The notes under the pieces are model-generated. The model was not told where the DNA came from and made no database searches. It saw nothing but the letters and a program-made list of their open reading frames with translations. A stretch of DNA of 64,000 bases. Source: Nematostella vectensis. Its lineage: Eukaryota; Cnidaria; Anthozoa; Actiniaria; Edwardsiidae. The stretch spans positions 16,302,442-16,366,441 of the forward strand of contig NC_064045.1 in NCBI RefSeq assembly GCF_932526225.1. Direction: 5' to 3'. The position numbers were made by a program, and so were the translations under genes. This document shows, piece by piece, positions 8,224 to 22,258 of the stretch; positions within the stretch are counted from its first letter, which is position 1; every line of letters starts with the position of its first letter.

Positions 8224-10227
8224 TTACGTCTTTATTTCTATTTATTTTATGATTTTCACATGATACCAAAACAGCGTCTTTTTTCTTCGCTAATTTGATG
8301 TCATGTGCACAATAAAAGAGATGCGCCCGTGCGCATGGCGAGTCCCCAAGGGACCCAAGACGCCCAAATAGACCTCTATTTTTTGTCATCCACAATCTCG
8401 GCTAGCTGTGCGTGGCGTAACCGTATTACAGGCCTGGGACCCTGGTTATTGTCCTCCCCATTAATGCGCGGGTTGGGATAACCTTTCAAGAGTGTTGTAC
8501 AGCATATTCGCTCGGAAATATCGGTGCTTGGGGCCTTCGGGTTCTTTACAGCCTTCCGTAAAAGCCTTGTGCTGCCATACCGATTGGGTAATCCGTATGT
8601 ATGGTTTCCGTTTTCTTCTTCAGACCGGGTTCGATCCCAGGCCAATGGGCTTTTTTTTTATTCGTTTTCTTTCTTTGTGCTTGCCCCCCCTAATCCTGAT
8701 TGGTTTTGCGCAAAAATAATAAAAAAAAGTGAGTTTGCAAAATAAGCTTGCTGGATTTATTGATTATATGTATTCAATTTGTTCCTAGGAAGTTAACAAA
8801 AAACACAAAGCAAAGAGTTTGAGGAAGTAAACAAGTATGTGAACTTTAATGTTCTATTTGAAGGGGTGCATTTTGTACAGGGAAGCATACATAGAATGCT
8901 TAACTGGTGGAGAGGGAAGAGGTAAAAGTTTATTGAGCATAATTTCAACAATAGCAGGGGGAAGATAGGGGCACTCTCTTCATACAATATTGCAGTTGTT
9001 ACCTATTATTAAATAAGTTTGTAGCATGTCTTTGTTTATTAAGCAAGGTCTATTTCTGAGACAAGCAAACTCAAGTAAGGCTGTTGAAATAACAGGTGAG
9101 TGTTAAAAGAAAAACAATTATCTGATTAGAAAACTACTGTAGATTCCTTTGCACCAAAATAAGAACAAACTTCATTTTGTTTGTTATTTATGAGGAACGA
9201 GATGAGCTCTACAAAGCCATAAAGAAATATGTATTGCTCATCTAAATTATACAAGTAAATGATAATATTTAAAAAGAACTACTGTAAGTAATTAGAGTGG
9301 TTTTCATTAACCCGTGAAACAAAGTGTGATAGTTAAACGGTAATAGTTAGTAAAACACAAAAAAGAACAATAGAATCAGATCACCACAAAGTGTAATACG
9401 CTAAAGCGTAGTTCACGGGTTAATGAAGGTTTTGACATTTCAACCTTACATCCACATGAAAGTAATGCCTAATATCGAGTGCCCTACAGTAAGTGTTTTG
9501 CAGTCAAGTTGTTTTCTGTTAGTAGGTAAAAAAATATTCTAAATAATAGTAATCATAGCTATAGTCACCACTTACACATATAGAACTTGTAATGAAAAGA
9601 AAGAAAAAATATATATATATGCAGTCAAACAACAGAATTGCATGATAACCTTGAATATATTGAATAAAGGACTGCAAAAAAAACATCTTTTATACTAGTT
9701 GCTTGAATTGACCCTTGGCTATTTTTAGCTGAATTCTCCTCCCCCTCTAAAAAAGAAAATAATAATAATAATAATAGAACAAAACTAAAAAGAAAACAAA
9801 CACAACAGAGACCCCCACCAACAATTTTGATTTTTTTTACTTTCCTTTAAAAGGGGAGTGTCATGGTTAAGAGATTTGCAATAGCTCTAGAGCCCTGACA
9901 CAATGAACTTCAGTGAAATTCTAATAACGACTTATGAGCTTTTGGTACATGTGGGAGACTTTAAACAAAACAAAAATAATGACCACAAACTGTCCATTAA
10001 CATAGTTTTCAATATAATATTGCATATTATTTAATAAGGTATTGACAGCTTTTAAAAAGTTCAACTGTTTGTAGACACTTAAAAGCCTACAATAAACACT
10101 GACTCCAGACATGCGCAGTACTATGCTGCTGCCCCTTTAAAGTAAAATACAGCTTTACTTAGTCAGCGTAGACAATATTGCGGATTTTGTCAATATTCTA
10201 ATATGAATATGCCAATATTCTCCCCCC
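8224..10227 (+). repeat. Repeat unit 5 (type B, distal D2)
   Basis: Length 2,004 bp. Carries GTTTGTAGCATG, shared only with units 6 and 9, and private changes GAAGATAGGGG and GCTTTTGAAAAG. MITE at 9311-9419. Confidence 0.95.
8399..8659 (+). ncRNA. Candidate Pol III RNA, copy 5
   Basis: Type B with GGGACCCTGG instead of GGGATCCTGG, a change shared with copies 6 and 9. Confidence 0.4.
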
Positions 10228-12232
10228 TTACGTCTTTATTTCTATTTATTTTATGATTTTCACATGATACCAAAACAGCGTCTTTTTTCTTCGCTAATTT
10301 GATGTCATGTGCACAATAAAAGAGATGCGCCCGTGCGCATGGCGAGTCCCCAAGGGACCCAAGACGCCCAAATAGACCTCTATTTTTTGTCATCCACAAT
10401 CTCGGCTAGCTGTGCGTGGCGTAACCGTATTACAGGCCTGGGACCCTGGTTATTGTCCTCCCCATTAATGCGCGGGTTGGGATAACCTTTCAAGAGTGTT
10501 GTACAGCATATTCGCTCGGAAATATCGGTGCTTGGGGCCTTCGGGTTCTTTACAGCCTTCCGTAAAAGCCTTGTGCTGCCATACCGATTGGGTAATCCGT
10601 ATGTATGGTTTCCGTTTTCTTCTTCAGACCGGGTTCGATCCCAGGCCAATGGGCTTTTTTTTTATTCGTTTTCTTTCTTTGTGCTTGCCCCCCCTAATCC
10701 TGATTGGTTTTGCGCAAAAATAATAAAAAAAAGTGAGTTTGCAAAATAAGCTTGCTGGATTTATTGATTATATGTATTCAATTTGTTCCTAGGAAGTTAA
10801 CAAAAAACACAAAGCAAAGAGTTTGAGGAAGTAAACAAGTATGTGAACTTTAATGTTCTATTTGAAGGGGTGCATTTTGTACAGGGAAGCATACATAGAA
10901 TGCTTAACTGGTGGAGAGGGAAGAGGTAAAAGTTTATTGAGCATAATTTCAACAATAGCAGGGGGAAGAGAGGGGCACTCTCTTCATACAATATTGCAGT
11001 TGTTACCTATTATTAAATAAGTTTGTAGCATGTCTTTGTTTATTAAGCAAGGTCTATTTCTGAGACAAGCAAACTCAAGTAAGGCTGTTGAAATAACAGG
11101 TGAGTGTTAAAAGAAAAACAATTATCTGATTAGAAAACTACTGTAGATTCCTTTGCACCAAAATAAGAACAAACTTCATTTTGTTTGTTATTTATGAGGA
11201 ACGAGATGAGCTCTACAAAGCCATAAAGAAATATGTATTGCTCATCTAAATTATACAAGTAAATGATAATATTTAAAAAGAACTACTGTAAGTAATTAGA
11301 GTGGTTTTCATTAACCCGTGAAACAAAGTGTGATAGTTAAACGGTAATAGTTAGTAAAACACAAAAAAGAACAATAGAATCAGATCACCACAAAGTGTAA
11401 TACGCTAAAGCGTAGTTCACGGGTTAATGAAGGTTTTGACATTTCAACCTTACATCCACATGAAAGTAATGCCTAATATCGAGTGCCCTACAGTAAGTGT
11501 TTTGCAGTCAAGTTGTTTTCTGTTAGTAGGTAAAAAAATATTCTAAATAATAGTAATCATAGCTATAGTCACCACTTACACATATAGAACTTGTAATGAA
11601 AAGAAAGAAAAAATATATATATATGCAGTCAAACAACAGAATTGCATGATAACCTTGAATATATTGAATAAAGGACTGCAAAAAAAACATCTTTTATACT
11701 AGTTGCTTGAATTGACCCTTGGCTATTTTTAGCTGAATTCTCCTCCCCCTCTAAAAAAGAAAATAATAATAATAATAATATAACAAAACTAAAAAGAAAA
11801 TAAACACAACAGAGACCCCCACCAACAATTTTGATTTCTTTTTACTTTCCTTTAAAAGGGGAGTGTCATGGTTAAGAGATTTGCAATAGCTCTAGAGCCC
11901 TGACACAATGAACTTCAGTGAAATTCTAATACTGACTTATGAGCTTTTGGTACATGTGGGAGACTTTAAACAAAACAAAAAAAATGACCACAAACTGTCC
12001 ATTAACATAGTTTTCAATATAATATTGCATATTATTTAATAAGGTATTGACAGCTTTTAAAAAGTTCAACTGTTTGTAGACACTTAAAAGCCTACAATAA
12101 ACACTGACTCCAGACATGCGCAGTACTATGCTGCTGCCCCTTTAAAGTAAAATACAGCTTTACTTAGTCAGCGTAGACAATATTGCGGATTTTGTCAATA
12201 TTCTAATATGAATATGCCAATATTCTCCCCCC
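10228..12232 (+). repeat. Repeat unit 6 (type B, distal D1)
   Basis: Length 2,005 bp. First unit of a three-unit block (6-8) that recurs as units 9-11 at a 6,016-bp offset. The 9/10 junction markers of unit 5 (GTTTGTAGCATG) are also here. MITE at 11315-11423. Confidence 0.95.
10403..10663 (+). ncRNA. Candidate Pol III RNA, copy 6
   Basis: Type B with GGGACCCTGG, matching copies 5 and 9. Confidence 0.4.
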
Positions 12233-14237
12233 TTACGTCTTTATTTCTATTTATTTTATGATTTTCACATGATACCAAAACAGCGTCTTTTTTCTTCGCT
12301 AATTTGATGTCATGTGCACAATAAAAGAGATGCGCCCGTGCGCATGGCGAGTCCCCAAGGGACCCAAGACGCCCAAATAGACCTCTATTTTTTGTCATCC
12401 ACAATCTCGGCTAGCTGTGCGTGGCGTAACCGTATTACAGGCCTGGGATCCTGGTTATTGTCCTCCCCATTAATGCGCGGGTTGGGATAACCTTTCAAGA
12501 GTGTTGTACAGCATATTCGCTCGGAAATATCGGTGCTTGGGGCCTTCGGGTTCTTTACAGCCTTTCTTAAAAGCCTTGTGCTGCCATACCGATTGGGTAA
12601 TCCGTATGTATGGTTTCCGTTTTCTTCTTCAGACCGGGTTCGATCCCAGGCCAATGGGCTTTTTTTTTATTCGTTTTCTTTCTTTGTGCTTGCCCCCCCT
12701 AATCCTGATTGGTTTTGCGCAAAAATAATAAAAAAAAGTGAGTTTGCAAAATAAGCTTGCTGGATTTATTGATTATATGTATTCAATTTGTTCCTAGGAA
12801 GTTAACAAAAAACACAAAGCAAAGAGTTTGAGGAAGTAAACAAGTATGTGAACTTTAATGTTCTATTTGAAGGGGTGCATTTTGTACAGGGAAGCATACA
12901 TAGAATGCTTAACTGGTGGAGAGGGAAGAGGTAAAAGTTTATTGAGCATAATTTCAACAATAGCAGGGGGAAGAGAGGGGCACTCTCTTCATACAATATT
13001 GCAGTTGTTACCTATTATTAAATAAGTTTGTAACATGTCTTTGTTTATCAAGCAAGGTCTATTTCTGAGACAAGCAAACTCAAGTAAGGCTGTTGAAATA
13101 ACAGGTGAGTGTTAAAAGAAAAACAATTATCTGATTAGAAAACTACTGTAGATTCCTTTGCACCAAAATAAGAACAAACTTCATTTTGTTTGTTATTTAT
13201 GAGGAACGAGATGAGCTCTACAAAGCCATAAAGAAATATGTATTGCTCATCTAAATTATACAAGTAAATGATAATATTTAAAAAGAACTACTGTAAGTAA
13301 TTAGAGTGGTTTTCATTAACCCGTGAAACAAAGTGTGATAGTTAAACGGTAATAGTTAGTAAAACACAAAAAAGAACAATAGAATCAGATCACCACAAAG
13401 TGTAATACGCTAAAGCGTAGTTCACGGGTTAATGAAGGTTTTGACATTTCAACCTTACATCCACATGAAAGTAATGCCTAATATCGAGTGCCCTACAGTA
13501 AGTGTTTTGCAGTCAAGTTGTTTTCTGTTAGTAGGTAAAAAAATATTCTAAATAATAGTAATCATAGCTATGGTCACCACTTACACATATAGAACTTGTA
13601 ATGAAAAGAAAGAAAAAATATATATATATGCAGTCAAACAACAGAATTGCATGATAACCTTGAATATATTGAATAAAGGACTGCAAAAAAAACATCTTTT
13701 ATACTAGTTGCTTGAATTGACCCTTGGCTATTTTTAGCTGAATTCTCCTCCCCCTCTAAAAAAGAAAATAATAATAATAATAATATAACAAAACTAAAAA
13801 GAAAATAAACACAACAGAGACCCCCACCAACAATTTTGATTTCTTTTTACTTTCCTTTAAAAGGGGAGTGTCATGGTTAAGAGATTTGCAATAGCTCTAG
13901 AGCCCTGACACAATGAACTTCAGTGAAATTCTAATACTGACTTATGAGCTTTTGGTACATGTGGGAGACTTTAAACAAAACAAAAAAAATGACCACAAAC
14001 TGTCCATTAACATAGTTTTCAATATAATATTGCATATTATTTAATAAGGTATTGACAGCTTTTAAAAAGTTCAACTGTTTGTAGACACTTAAAAGCCTAC
14101 AATAAACACTGACTCCAGACATGCGCAGTACTATGCTGCTGCCCCTTTAAAGTAAAATATAGCTTTACTTAGTCAGCGTAGACAATATTGCGGATTTTGT
14201 CAATACTCTAATATGAAGATGTCAATATTCTCCCCCC
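12233..14237 (+). repeat. Repeat unit 7 (type B, distal D1)
   Basis: Length 2,005 bp. Shares a distinctive double change in the RNA segment with unit 10 only. Private change TTTATCAAGC. MITE at 13320-13428. Confidence 0.95.
12408..12668 (+). ncRNA. Candidate Pol III RNA, copy 7
   Basis: Type B with CCTTTCTTAAAAG where the others have CCTTCCGTAAAAG. The change falls between the two strong hairpins, so predicted stems are kept. Confidence 0.4.
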
Positions 14238-16243
14238 TTACGTCTTTATTTCTATTTATTTTATGATTTTCACATGATACCAAAACAGCGTCTTTTTTCT
14301 TCGCTAATTTGATGTCATGTACATAATAAAAGAGATGCGCCCGTGCGCATGGCGAGTCCCCAAGGGACCCAAGACGCCCAAATAGACCTCTATTTTTTGT
14401 CATCCACAATCTCGGCGAGCTGTGCGTGGCGTAACCGTATTACAGGCCTGGGATCCTGGTTATTGTCCTCCCCATTAATGCGCGGGTTGGGATAACCTTG
14501 CAAGAGTGTTGTACAGCATATTCGCTCGGAAATATCGGTGCTTGGGGCCTTCGGGTTCTTTACAGCCTTCCGTAAAAGCCTTGTGCTGCCATACCGATTG
14601 GGTAATCCGTATGTATGGTTTCCGTTTTGTTCTTCAGACCGGGTTCGATCGCAGGACAATGGGCTTTTTTTTTAATTCGTTTTTTTTTTCTTTGTGCTGG
14701 ACCCCTTAATCCTGATAGGTTTTGCGCAAAAATAATAAAAAAAAGTGAGTTTGCAAAATAAGCTTGCTAGATTTATTGATTATATGTATTCAATTTGTTC
14801 CTAGGAAGTTAACAAAAAACACAAAGCAAAGAGTTTGAGGAAGTAAACAAGTATGTGAACTTTAATGTTCTATTTGAAGGGGTGCATTTTGTACAGGGAA
14901 GCATACATAGAATGCTTAACTGGTGGAGAGGGAAGAGGTAAAAGTTTATTGAGCATAATTTCAACAATAGCAGGGGGAAGAGAGGGGCACTCTCTTCATA
15001 CAATATTGCAGTTGTTACCTATTATTAAATAAGTTTGTAACATGTCTTTGTTTATTAAGCAAGGTCTATTTCTGAGACAAGCAAACTCAAGTAAGGCTGT
15101 TGAAATAACAGGTGAGTGTTAAAAGAAAAACAATTATCTGATTAGAAAACTACTGTAGATTCCTTTGCACCAAAATAAGAACAAACTTCATTTTGTTTGT
15201 TATTTATGAGGAACGAGATGAGCTCTACAAAGCCATAAAGAAATTTGTATTGCTCATCTAAATTATACAAGTAAATGATAATATTTAAAAAGAACTACTG
15301 TAAGTAATTAGAGTGGTTTTCATTAACCCGTGAAACAAAGTGTGATAGTTAAACGGTAATAGTTAGTAAAACACAAAAAAGAACAATAGAATCAGATCAC
15401 CACAAAGTGTAATACGCTAAAGCGTAGTTCACGGGTTAATGAAGGTTTTGACATTTCAACCTTACATCCACATGAAAGTAATGCCTAATATCGAGTGCCC
15501 TACAGTAAGTGTTTTGCAGTCAAGTTGTTTTCTGTTAGTAGGTAAAAAAATATTCTAAATAATAGTAATCATAGCTATGGTCACCACTTACACATATAGA
15601 ACTTGTAATGAAAAGAAAGAAAAAATATATATATATGCAGTCAAACAACAGAATTGCATGATAACCTTGAATATATTGAATAAAGGACTGCAAAAAAACA
15701 TCTTTTATACTAGTTGCTTGAATTGACCCTTGGCTATTTTTAGCTGAATTCTCCTCCCCCTCTAAAAAAGAAAATAATAATAATAATAATAGAACAAAAC
15801 TAAAAAGAAAACAAACACAACAGAGACCCCCACCAACAATTTTGATTTTTTTTTACTTTCCTTTAAAAGGGGAGTGTCATGGTTAAAAGATTTGCAATAG
15901 CTCTAGAGCCCTGACACAATGAACTTCAGTGAAATTCTAATACTGACTTATGAGCTTTTGGTACATGTGGGAGACTTTAAACAAAACAAAAATAATGACC
16001 ACAAACTGTCCATTAACATAGTTTTCAATATAATATTGCATATTATTTAATAAGGTATTGACAGCTTTTAAAAAGTTCAACTGTTTGTAGACACTTAAAA
16101 GCCTACAATAAACACTGACTCCAGACATGCGCAGTACTATGCTGCTGCCCCTTTAAAGTAAAATACAGCTTTACTTAGTCAGCGTAGACAATATTGCGGA
16201 TTTTGTCAATATTCTAATATGAATATGCCAATATTCTCCCCCC
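14238..16243 (+). repeat. Repeat unit 8 (type A, distal D2)
   Basis: Length 2,006 bp. Third unit of the 6-8 block. Private changes AAATTTGTATTG and GGTTAAAAGATT. MITE at 15327-15435. Confidence 0.95.
14413..14673 (+). ncRNA. Candidate Pol III RNA, copy 8, altered B box
   Basis: Type A, but the B box reads GGTTCGATCGC, changing a normally invariant C at its tenth position. If the motif is used, this copy should be transcribed poorly. It is the only copy in which I saw a change inside the B box. Confidence 0.35.
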
Positions 16244-18248
16244 TTACGTCTTTATTTCTATTTATTTTATGATTTTCACATGATACCAAAACAGCGTCTT
16301 TTTTCTTCGCTAATTTGATGTCATGTGCACAATAAAAGAGATGCGCCCGTGCGCATGGCGAGTCCCCAAGGGACCCAAGACGCCCAAATAGACCTCTATT
16401 TTTTGTCATCCACAATCTCGGCTAGCTGTGCGTGGCGTAACCGTATTACAGGCCTGGGACCCTGGTTATTGTCCTCCCCATTAATGCGCGGGTTGGGATA
16501 ACCTTTCAAGAGTGTTGTACAGCATATTCGCTCGGAAATATCGGTGCTTGGGGCCTTCGGGTTCTTTACAGCCTTCCGTAAAAGCCTTGTGCTGCCATAC
16601 CGATTGGGTAATCCGTATGTATGGTTTCCGTTTTCTTCTTCAGACCGGGTTCGATCCCAGGCCAATGGGCTTTTTTTTTATTCGTTTTCTTTCTTTGTGC
16701 TTGCCCCCCCTAATCCTGATTGGTTTTGCGCAAAAATAATAAAAAAAAGTGAGTTTGCAAAATAAGCTTGCTGGATTTATTGATTATATGTATTCAATTT
16801 GTTCCTAGGAAGTTAACAAAAAACACAAAGCAAAGAGTTTGAGGAAGTAAACAAGTATGTGAACTTTAATGTTCTATTTGAAGGGGTGCATTTTGTACAG
16901 GGAAGCATACATAGAATGCTTAACTGGTGGAGAGGGAAGAGGTAAAAGTTTATTGAGCATAATTTCAACAATAGCAGGGGGAAGAGAGGGGCACTCTCTT
17001 CATACAATATTGCAGTTGTTACCTATTATTAAATAAGTTTGTAGCATGTCTTTGTTTATTAAGCAAGGTCTATTTCTGAGACAAGCAAACTCAAGTAAGG
17101 CTGTTGAAATAACAGGTGAGTGTTAAAAGAAAAACAATTATCTGATTAGAAAACTACTGTAGATTCCTTTGCACCAAAATAAGAACAAACTTCATTTTGT
17201 TTGTTATTTATGAGGAACGAGATGAGCTCTACAAAGCCATAAAGAAATATGTATTGCTCATCTAAATTATACAAGTAAATGATAATATTTAAAAAGAACT
17301 ACTGTAAGTAATTAGAGTGGTTTTCATTAACCCGTGAAACAAAGTGTGATAGTTAAACGGTAATAGTTAGTAAAACACAAAAAAGAACAATAGAATCAGA
17401 TCACCACAAAGTGTAATACGCTAAAGCGTAGTTCACGGGTTAATGAAGGTTTTGACATTTCAACCTTACATCCACATGAAAGTAATGCCTAATATCGAGT
17501 GCCCTACAGTAAGTGTTTTGCAGTCAAGTTGTTTTCTGTTAGTAGGTAAAAAAATATTCTAAATAATAGTAATCATAGCTATAGTCACCACTTACACATA
17601 TAGAACTTGTAATGAAAAGAAAGAAAAAATATATATATATGCAGTCAAACAACAGAATTGCATGATAACCTTGAATATATTGAATAAAGGACTGCAAAAA
17701 AAACATCTTTTATACTAGTTGCTTGAATTGACCCTTGGCTATTTTTAGCTGAATTCTCCTCCCCCTCTAAAAAAGAAAATAATAATAATAATAATATAAC
17801 AAAACTAAAAAGAAAATAAACACAACAGAGACCCCCACCAACAATTTTGATTTCTTTTTACTTTCCTTTAAAAGGGGAGTGTCATGGTTAAGAGATTTGC
17901 AATAGCTCTAGAGCCCTGACACAATGAACTTCAGTGAAATTCTAATACTGACTTATGAGCTTTTGGTACATGTGGGAGACTTTAAACAAAACAAAAAAAA
18001 TGACCACAAACTGTCCATTAACATAGTTTTCAATATAATATTGCATATTATTTAATAAGGTATTGACAGCTTTTAAAAAGTTCAACTGTTTGTAGACACT
18101 TAAAAGCCTACAATAAACACTGACTCCAGACATGCGCAGTACTATGCTGCTGCCCCTTTAAAGTAAAATACAGCTTTACTTAGTCAGCGTAGACAATATT
18201 GCGGATTTTGTCAATATTCTAATATGAATATGCCAATATTCTCCCCCC
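16244..18248 (+). repeat. Repeat unit 9 (type B, distal D1)
   Basis: Length 2,005 bp. Counterpart of unit 6: shares GTTTGTAGCATG and the RNA change, 6,016 bp apart. MITE at 17331-17439. Confidence 0.95.
16419..16679 (+). ncRNA. Candidate Pol III RNA, copy 9
   Basis: Type B with GGGACCCTGG, as in copies 5 and 6. Confidence 0.4.
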
Positions 18249-20253
18249 TTACGTCTTTATTTCTATTTATTTTATGATTTTCACATGATACCAAAACAGC
18301 GTCTTTTTTCTTCGCTAATTTGATGTCATGTGCACAATAAAAGAGATGCGCCCGTGCGCATGGCGAGTCCCCAAGGGACCCAAGACGCCCAAATAGACCT
18401 CTATTTTTTGTCATCCACAATCTCGGCTAGCTGTGCGTGGCGTAACCGTATTACAGGCCTGGGATCCTGGTTATTGTCCTCCCCATTAATGCGCGGGTTG
18501 GGATAACCTTTCAAGAGTGTTGTACAGCATATTCGCTCGGAAATATCGGTGCTTGGGGCCTTCGGGTTCTTTACAGCCTTTCTTAAAAGCCTTGTGCTGC
18601 CATACCGATTGGGTAATCCGTATGTATGGTTTCCGTTTTCTTCTTCAGACCGGGTTCGATCCCAGGCCAATGGGCTTTTTTTTTATTCGTTTTCTTTCTT
18701 TGTGCTTGCCCCCCCTAATCCTGATTGGTTTTGCGCAAAAATAATAAAAAAAAGTGAGTTTGCAAAATAAGCTTGCTGGATTTATTGATTATATGTATTC
18801 AATTTGTTCCTAGGAAGTTAACAAAAAACACAAAGCAAAGAGTTTGAGGAAGTAAACAAGTATGTGAACTTTAATGTTCTATTTGAAGGGGTGCATTTTG
18901 TACAGGGAAGCATACATAGAATGCTTAACTGGTGGAGAGGGAAGAGGTAAAAGTTTATTGAGCATAATTTCAACAATAGCAGGGGGAAGAGAGGGGCACT
19001 CTCTTCATACAATATTGCAGTTGTTACCTATTATTAAATAAGTTTGTAACATGTCTTTGTTTATTAAGCAAGGTCTATTTCTGAGACAAGCAAACTCAAG
19101 TAAGGCTGTTGAAATAACAGGTGAGTGTTAAAAGAAAAACAATTATCTGATTAGAAAACTACTGTAGATTCCTTTGCACCAAAATAAGAACAAACTTCAT
19201 TTTGTTTGTTATTTATGAGGAACGAGATGAGCTCTACAAAGCCATAAAGAAATATGTATTGCTCATCTAAATTATACAAGTAAATGATAATATTTAAAAA
19301 GAACTACTGTAAGTAATTAGAGTGGTTTTCATTAACCCGTGAAACAAAGTGTGATAGTTAAACGGTAATAGTTAGTAAAACACAAAAAAGAACAATAGAA
19401 TCAGATCACCACAAAGTGTAATACGCTAAAGCGTAGTTCACGGGTTAATGAAGGTTTTGACATTTCAACCTTACATCCACATGAAAGTAATGCCTAATAT
19501 CGAGTGCCCTACAGTAAGTGTTTTGCAGTCAAGTTGTTTTCTGTTAGTAGGTAAAAAAATATTCTAAATAATAGTAATCATAGCTATAGTCACCACTCAC
19601 ACATATAGAACTTGTAATGAAAAGAAAGAAAAAATATATATATATGCAGTCAAACAACAGAATTGCATGATAACCTTGAATATATTGAAGAAAGGACTGC
19701 AAAAAAAACATCTTTTATACTAGTTGCTTGAATTGACCCTTGGCTATTTTTAGCTGAATTCTCCTCCCCCTCTAAAAAAGAAAATAATAATAATAATAAT
19801 ATAACAAAACTAAAAAGAAAATAAACACAACAGAGACCCCCACCAACAATTTTGATTTCTTTTTACTTTCCTTTAAAAGGGGAGTGTCATGGTTAAGAGA
19901 TTTGCAATAGCTCTAGAGCCCTGACACAATGAACTTCAGTGAAATTCTAATACTGACTTATGAGCTTTTGGTACATGTGGGAGACTTTAAACAAAACAAA
20001 AAAAATGACCACAAACTGTCCATTAACATAGTTTTCAATATAATATTGCATATTATTTAATAAGGTATTGACAGCTTTTAAAAAGTTCAACTGTTTGTAG
20101 ACACTTAAAAGCCTACAATAAACACTGACTCCAGACATGCGCAGTACTATGCTGCTGCCCCTTTAAAGTAAAATATAGCTTTACTTAGTCAGCGTAGACA
20201 ATATTGCGGATTTTGTCAATACTCTAATATGAAGATGTCAATATTCTCCCCCC
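18249..20253 (+). repeat. Repeat unit 10 (type B, distal D1)
   Basis: Length 2,005 bp. Counterpart of unit 7. Private changes CACCACTCACAC and TTGAAGAAAGG. MITE at 19336-19444. Confidence 0.95.
18424..18684 (+). ncRNA. Candidate Pol III RNA, copy 10
   Basis: Type B with CCTTTCTTAAAAG, otherwise only seen in copy 7. Confidence 0.4.
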
Positions 20254-22258
20254 TTACGTCTTTATTTCTATTTATTTTATGATTTTCACATGATACCAAA
20301 ACAGCGTCTTTTTTCTTCGCTAATTTGATGTCATGTACATAATAAAAGAGATGCGCCCGTGCGCATGGCGAGTCCCCAAGGGACCCAAGACGCCCAAATA
20401 GACCTCTATTTTTTGTCATCCACAATCTCGGCGAGCTGTGCGTGGCGTAACCGTATTACAGGCCTGGGATCCTGGTTATTGTCCTCCCCATTAATGCGCG
20501 GGTTGGGATAACCTTGCAAGAGTGTTGTACAGCATATTCGCTCGGAAATATCGGTGCTTGGGGCCTTCGGGTTCTTTACAGCCTTCCGTAAAAGCCTTGT
20601 GCTGCCATACCGATTGGGTAATCCGTATGTATGGTTTCCGTTTTGTTCTTCAGACCGGGTTCGATCCCAGGACAATGGGCTTTTTTTTTAATTCGTTTTT
20701 TTTTTCTTTGTGCTGGACCCCTTAATCCTGATAGGTTTTGCGCAAAAATAATAAAAAAAAGTGAGTTTGCAAAATAAGCTTGCTAGATTTATTGATTATA
20801 TGTATTCAATTTGTTCCTAGGAAGTTAACAAAAAACACAAAGCAAAGAGTTTGAGGAAGTAAACAAGTATGTGAACTTTAATGTTCTATTTGAAGGGGTG
20901 CATTTTGTACAGGGAAGCATACATAGAATGCTTAACTGGTGGAGAGGGAAGAGGTAAAAGTTTATTGAGCATAATTTCAACAATAGCAGGGGGAAGAGAG
21001 GGGCACTCTCTTCATACAATATTGCAGTTGTTACCTATTATTAAATAAGTTTGTAACATGTCTTTGTTTATTAAGCAAGGTCTATTTCTGAGACAAGCAA
21101 ACTCAAGTAAGGCTGTTGAAATAACAGGTGAGTGTTAAAAGAAAAACAATTATCTGATTAGAAAACTACTGTAGATTCCTTTGCACCAAAATAAGAACAA
21201 ACTTCATTTTGTTTGTTATTTATGAGGAACGAGATGAGCTCTACAAAGCCATTAAGAAATATGTATTGCTCATCTAAATTATACAAGTAAATGATAATAT
21301 TTAAAAAGAACTACTGTAAGTAATTAGAGTGGTTTTCATTAACCCGTGAAACAAAGTGTGATAGTTAAACGGTAATAGTTAGTAAAACACAAAAAAGAAC
21401 AATAGAATCAGATCACCACAAAGTGTAATACGCTAAAGCGTAGTTCACGGGTTAATGAAGGTTTTGACATTTCAACCTTACATCCACATGAAAGTAATGC
21501 CTAATATCGAGTGCCCTACAGTAAGTGTTTTGCAGTCAAGTTGTTTTCTGTTAGTAGGTAAAAAAATATTCTAAATAATAGTAATCATAGCTATGGTCAC
21601 CACTTACACATATAGAACTTGTAATGAAAAGAAAGAAAAAATATATATATATGCAGTCAAACAACAGAATTGCATGATAACCTTGAATATATTGAATAAA
21701 GGACTGCAAAAAAACATCTTTTATACTAGTTGCTTGAATTGACCCTTGGCTATTTTTAGCTGAATTCTCCTCCCCCTCTAAAAAAGAAAATAATAATAAT
21801 AATAAAAGAACAAAACTAAAAAGAAAACAAACACAACAGAGACCCCCACCAACAATTTTGATTTTTTTTACTTTCCTTTAAAAGGGGAGTGTCATGGTTA
21901 AGAGATTTGCAATAGCTCTAGAGCCCTGACACAATGAACTTCAGTGAAATTCTAATACTGACTTATAAGCTTTTGGTACATGTGGGAGACTTTAAACAAA
22001 ACAAAAATAATGACCACAAACTGTCCATTAACATAGTTTTCAATATAATATTGCATATTATTTAATAAGGTATTGACAGCTTTTAAAAAGTTCAACTGTT
22101 TGTAGACACTTAAAAGCCTACAATAAACACTGACTCCAGACATGCGCAGTACTATGCTGCTGCCCCTTTAAAGTAAAATACAGCTTTACTTAGTCAGCGT
22201 AGACAATATTGCGGATTTTGTCAATATTCTAATATGAATATGCCAATATTCTCCCCCC
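20254..22258 (+). repeat. Repeat unit 11 (type A, distal D2)
   Basis: Length 2,005 bp. Counterpart of unit 8 but without its private changes; has CCATTAAGAAAT, AATAAAAGAAC and ACTTATAAGC. MITE at 21343-21451. Confidence 0.95.
20429..20689 (+). ncRNA. Candidate Pol III RNA, copy 11
   Basis: Type A, intact B box and nine-T terminator. Confidence 0.4.
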
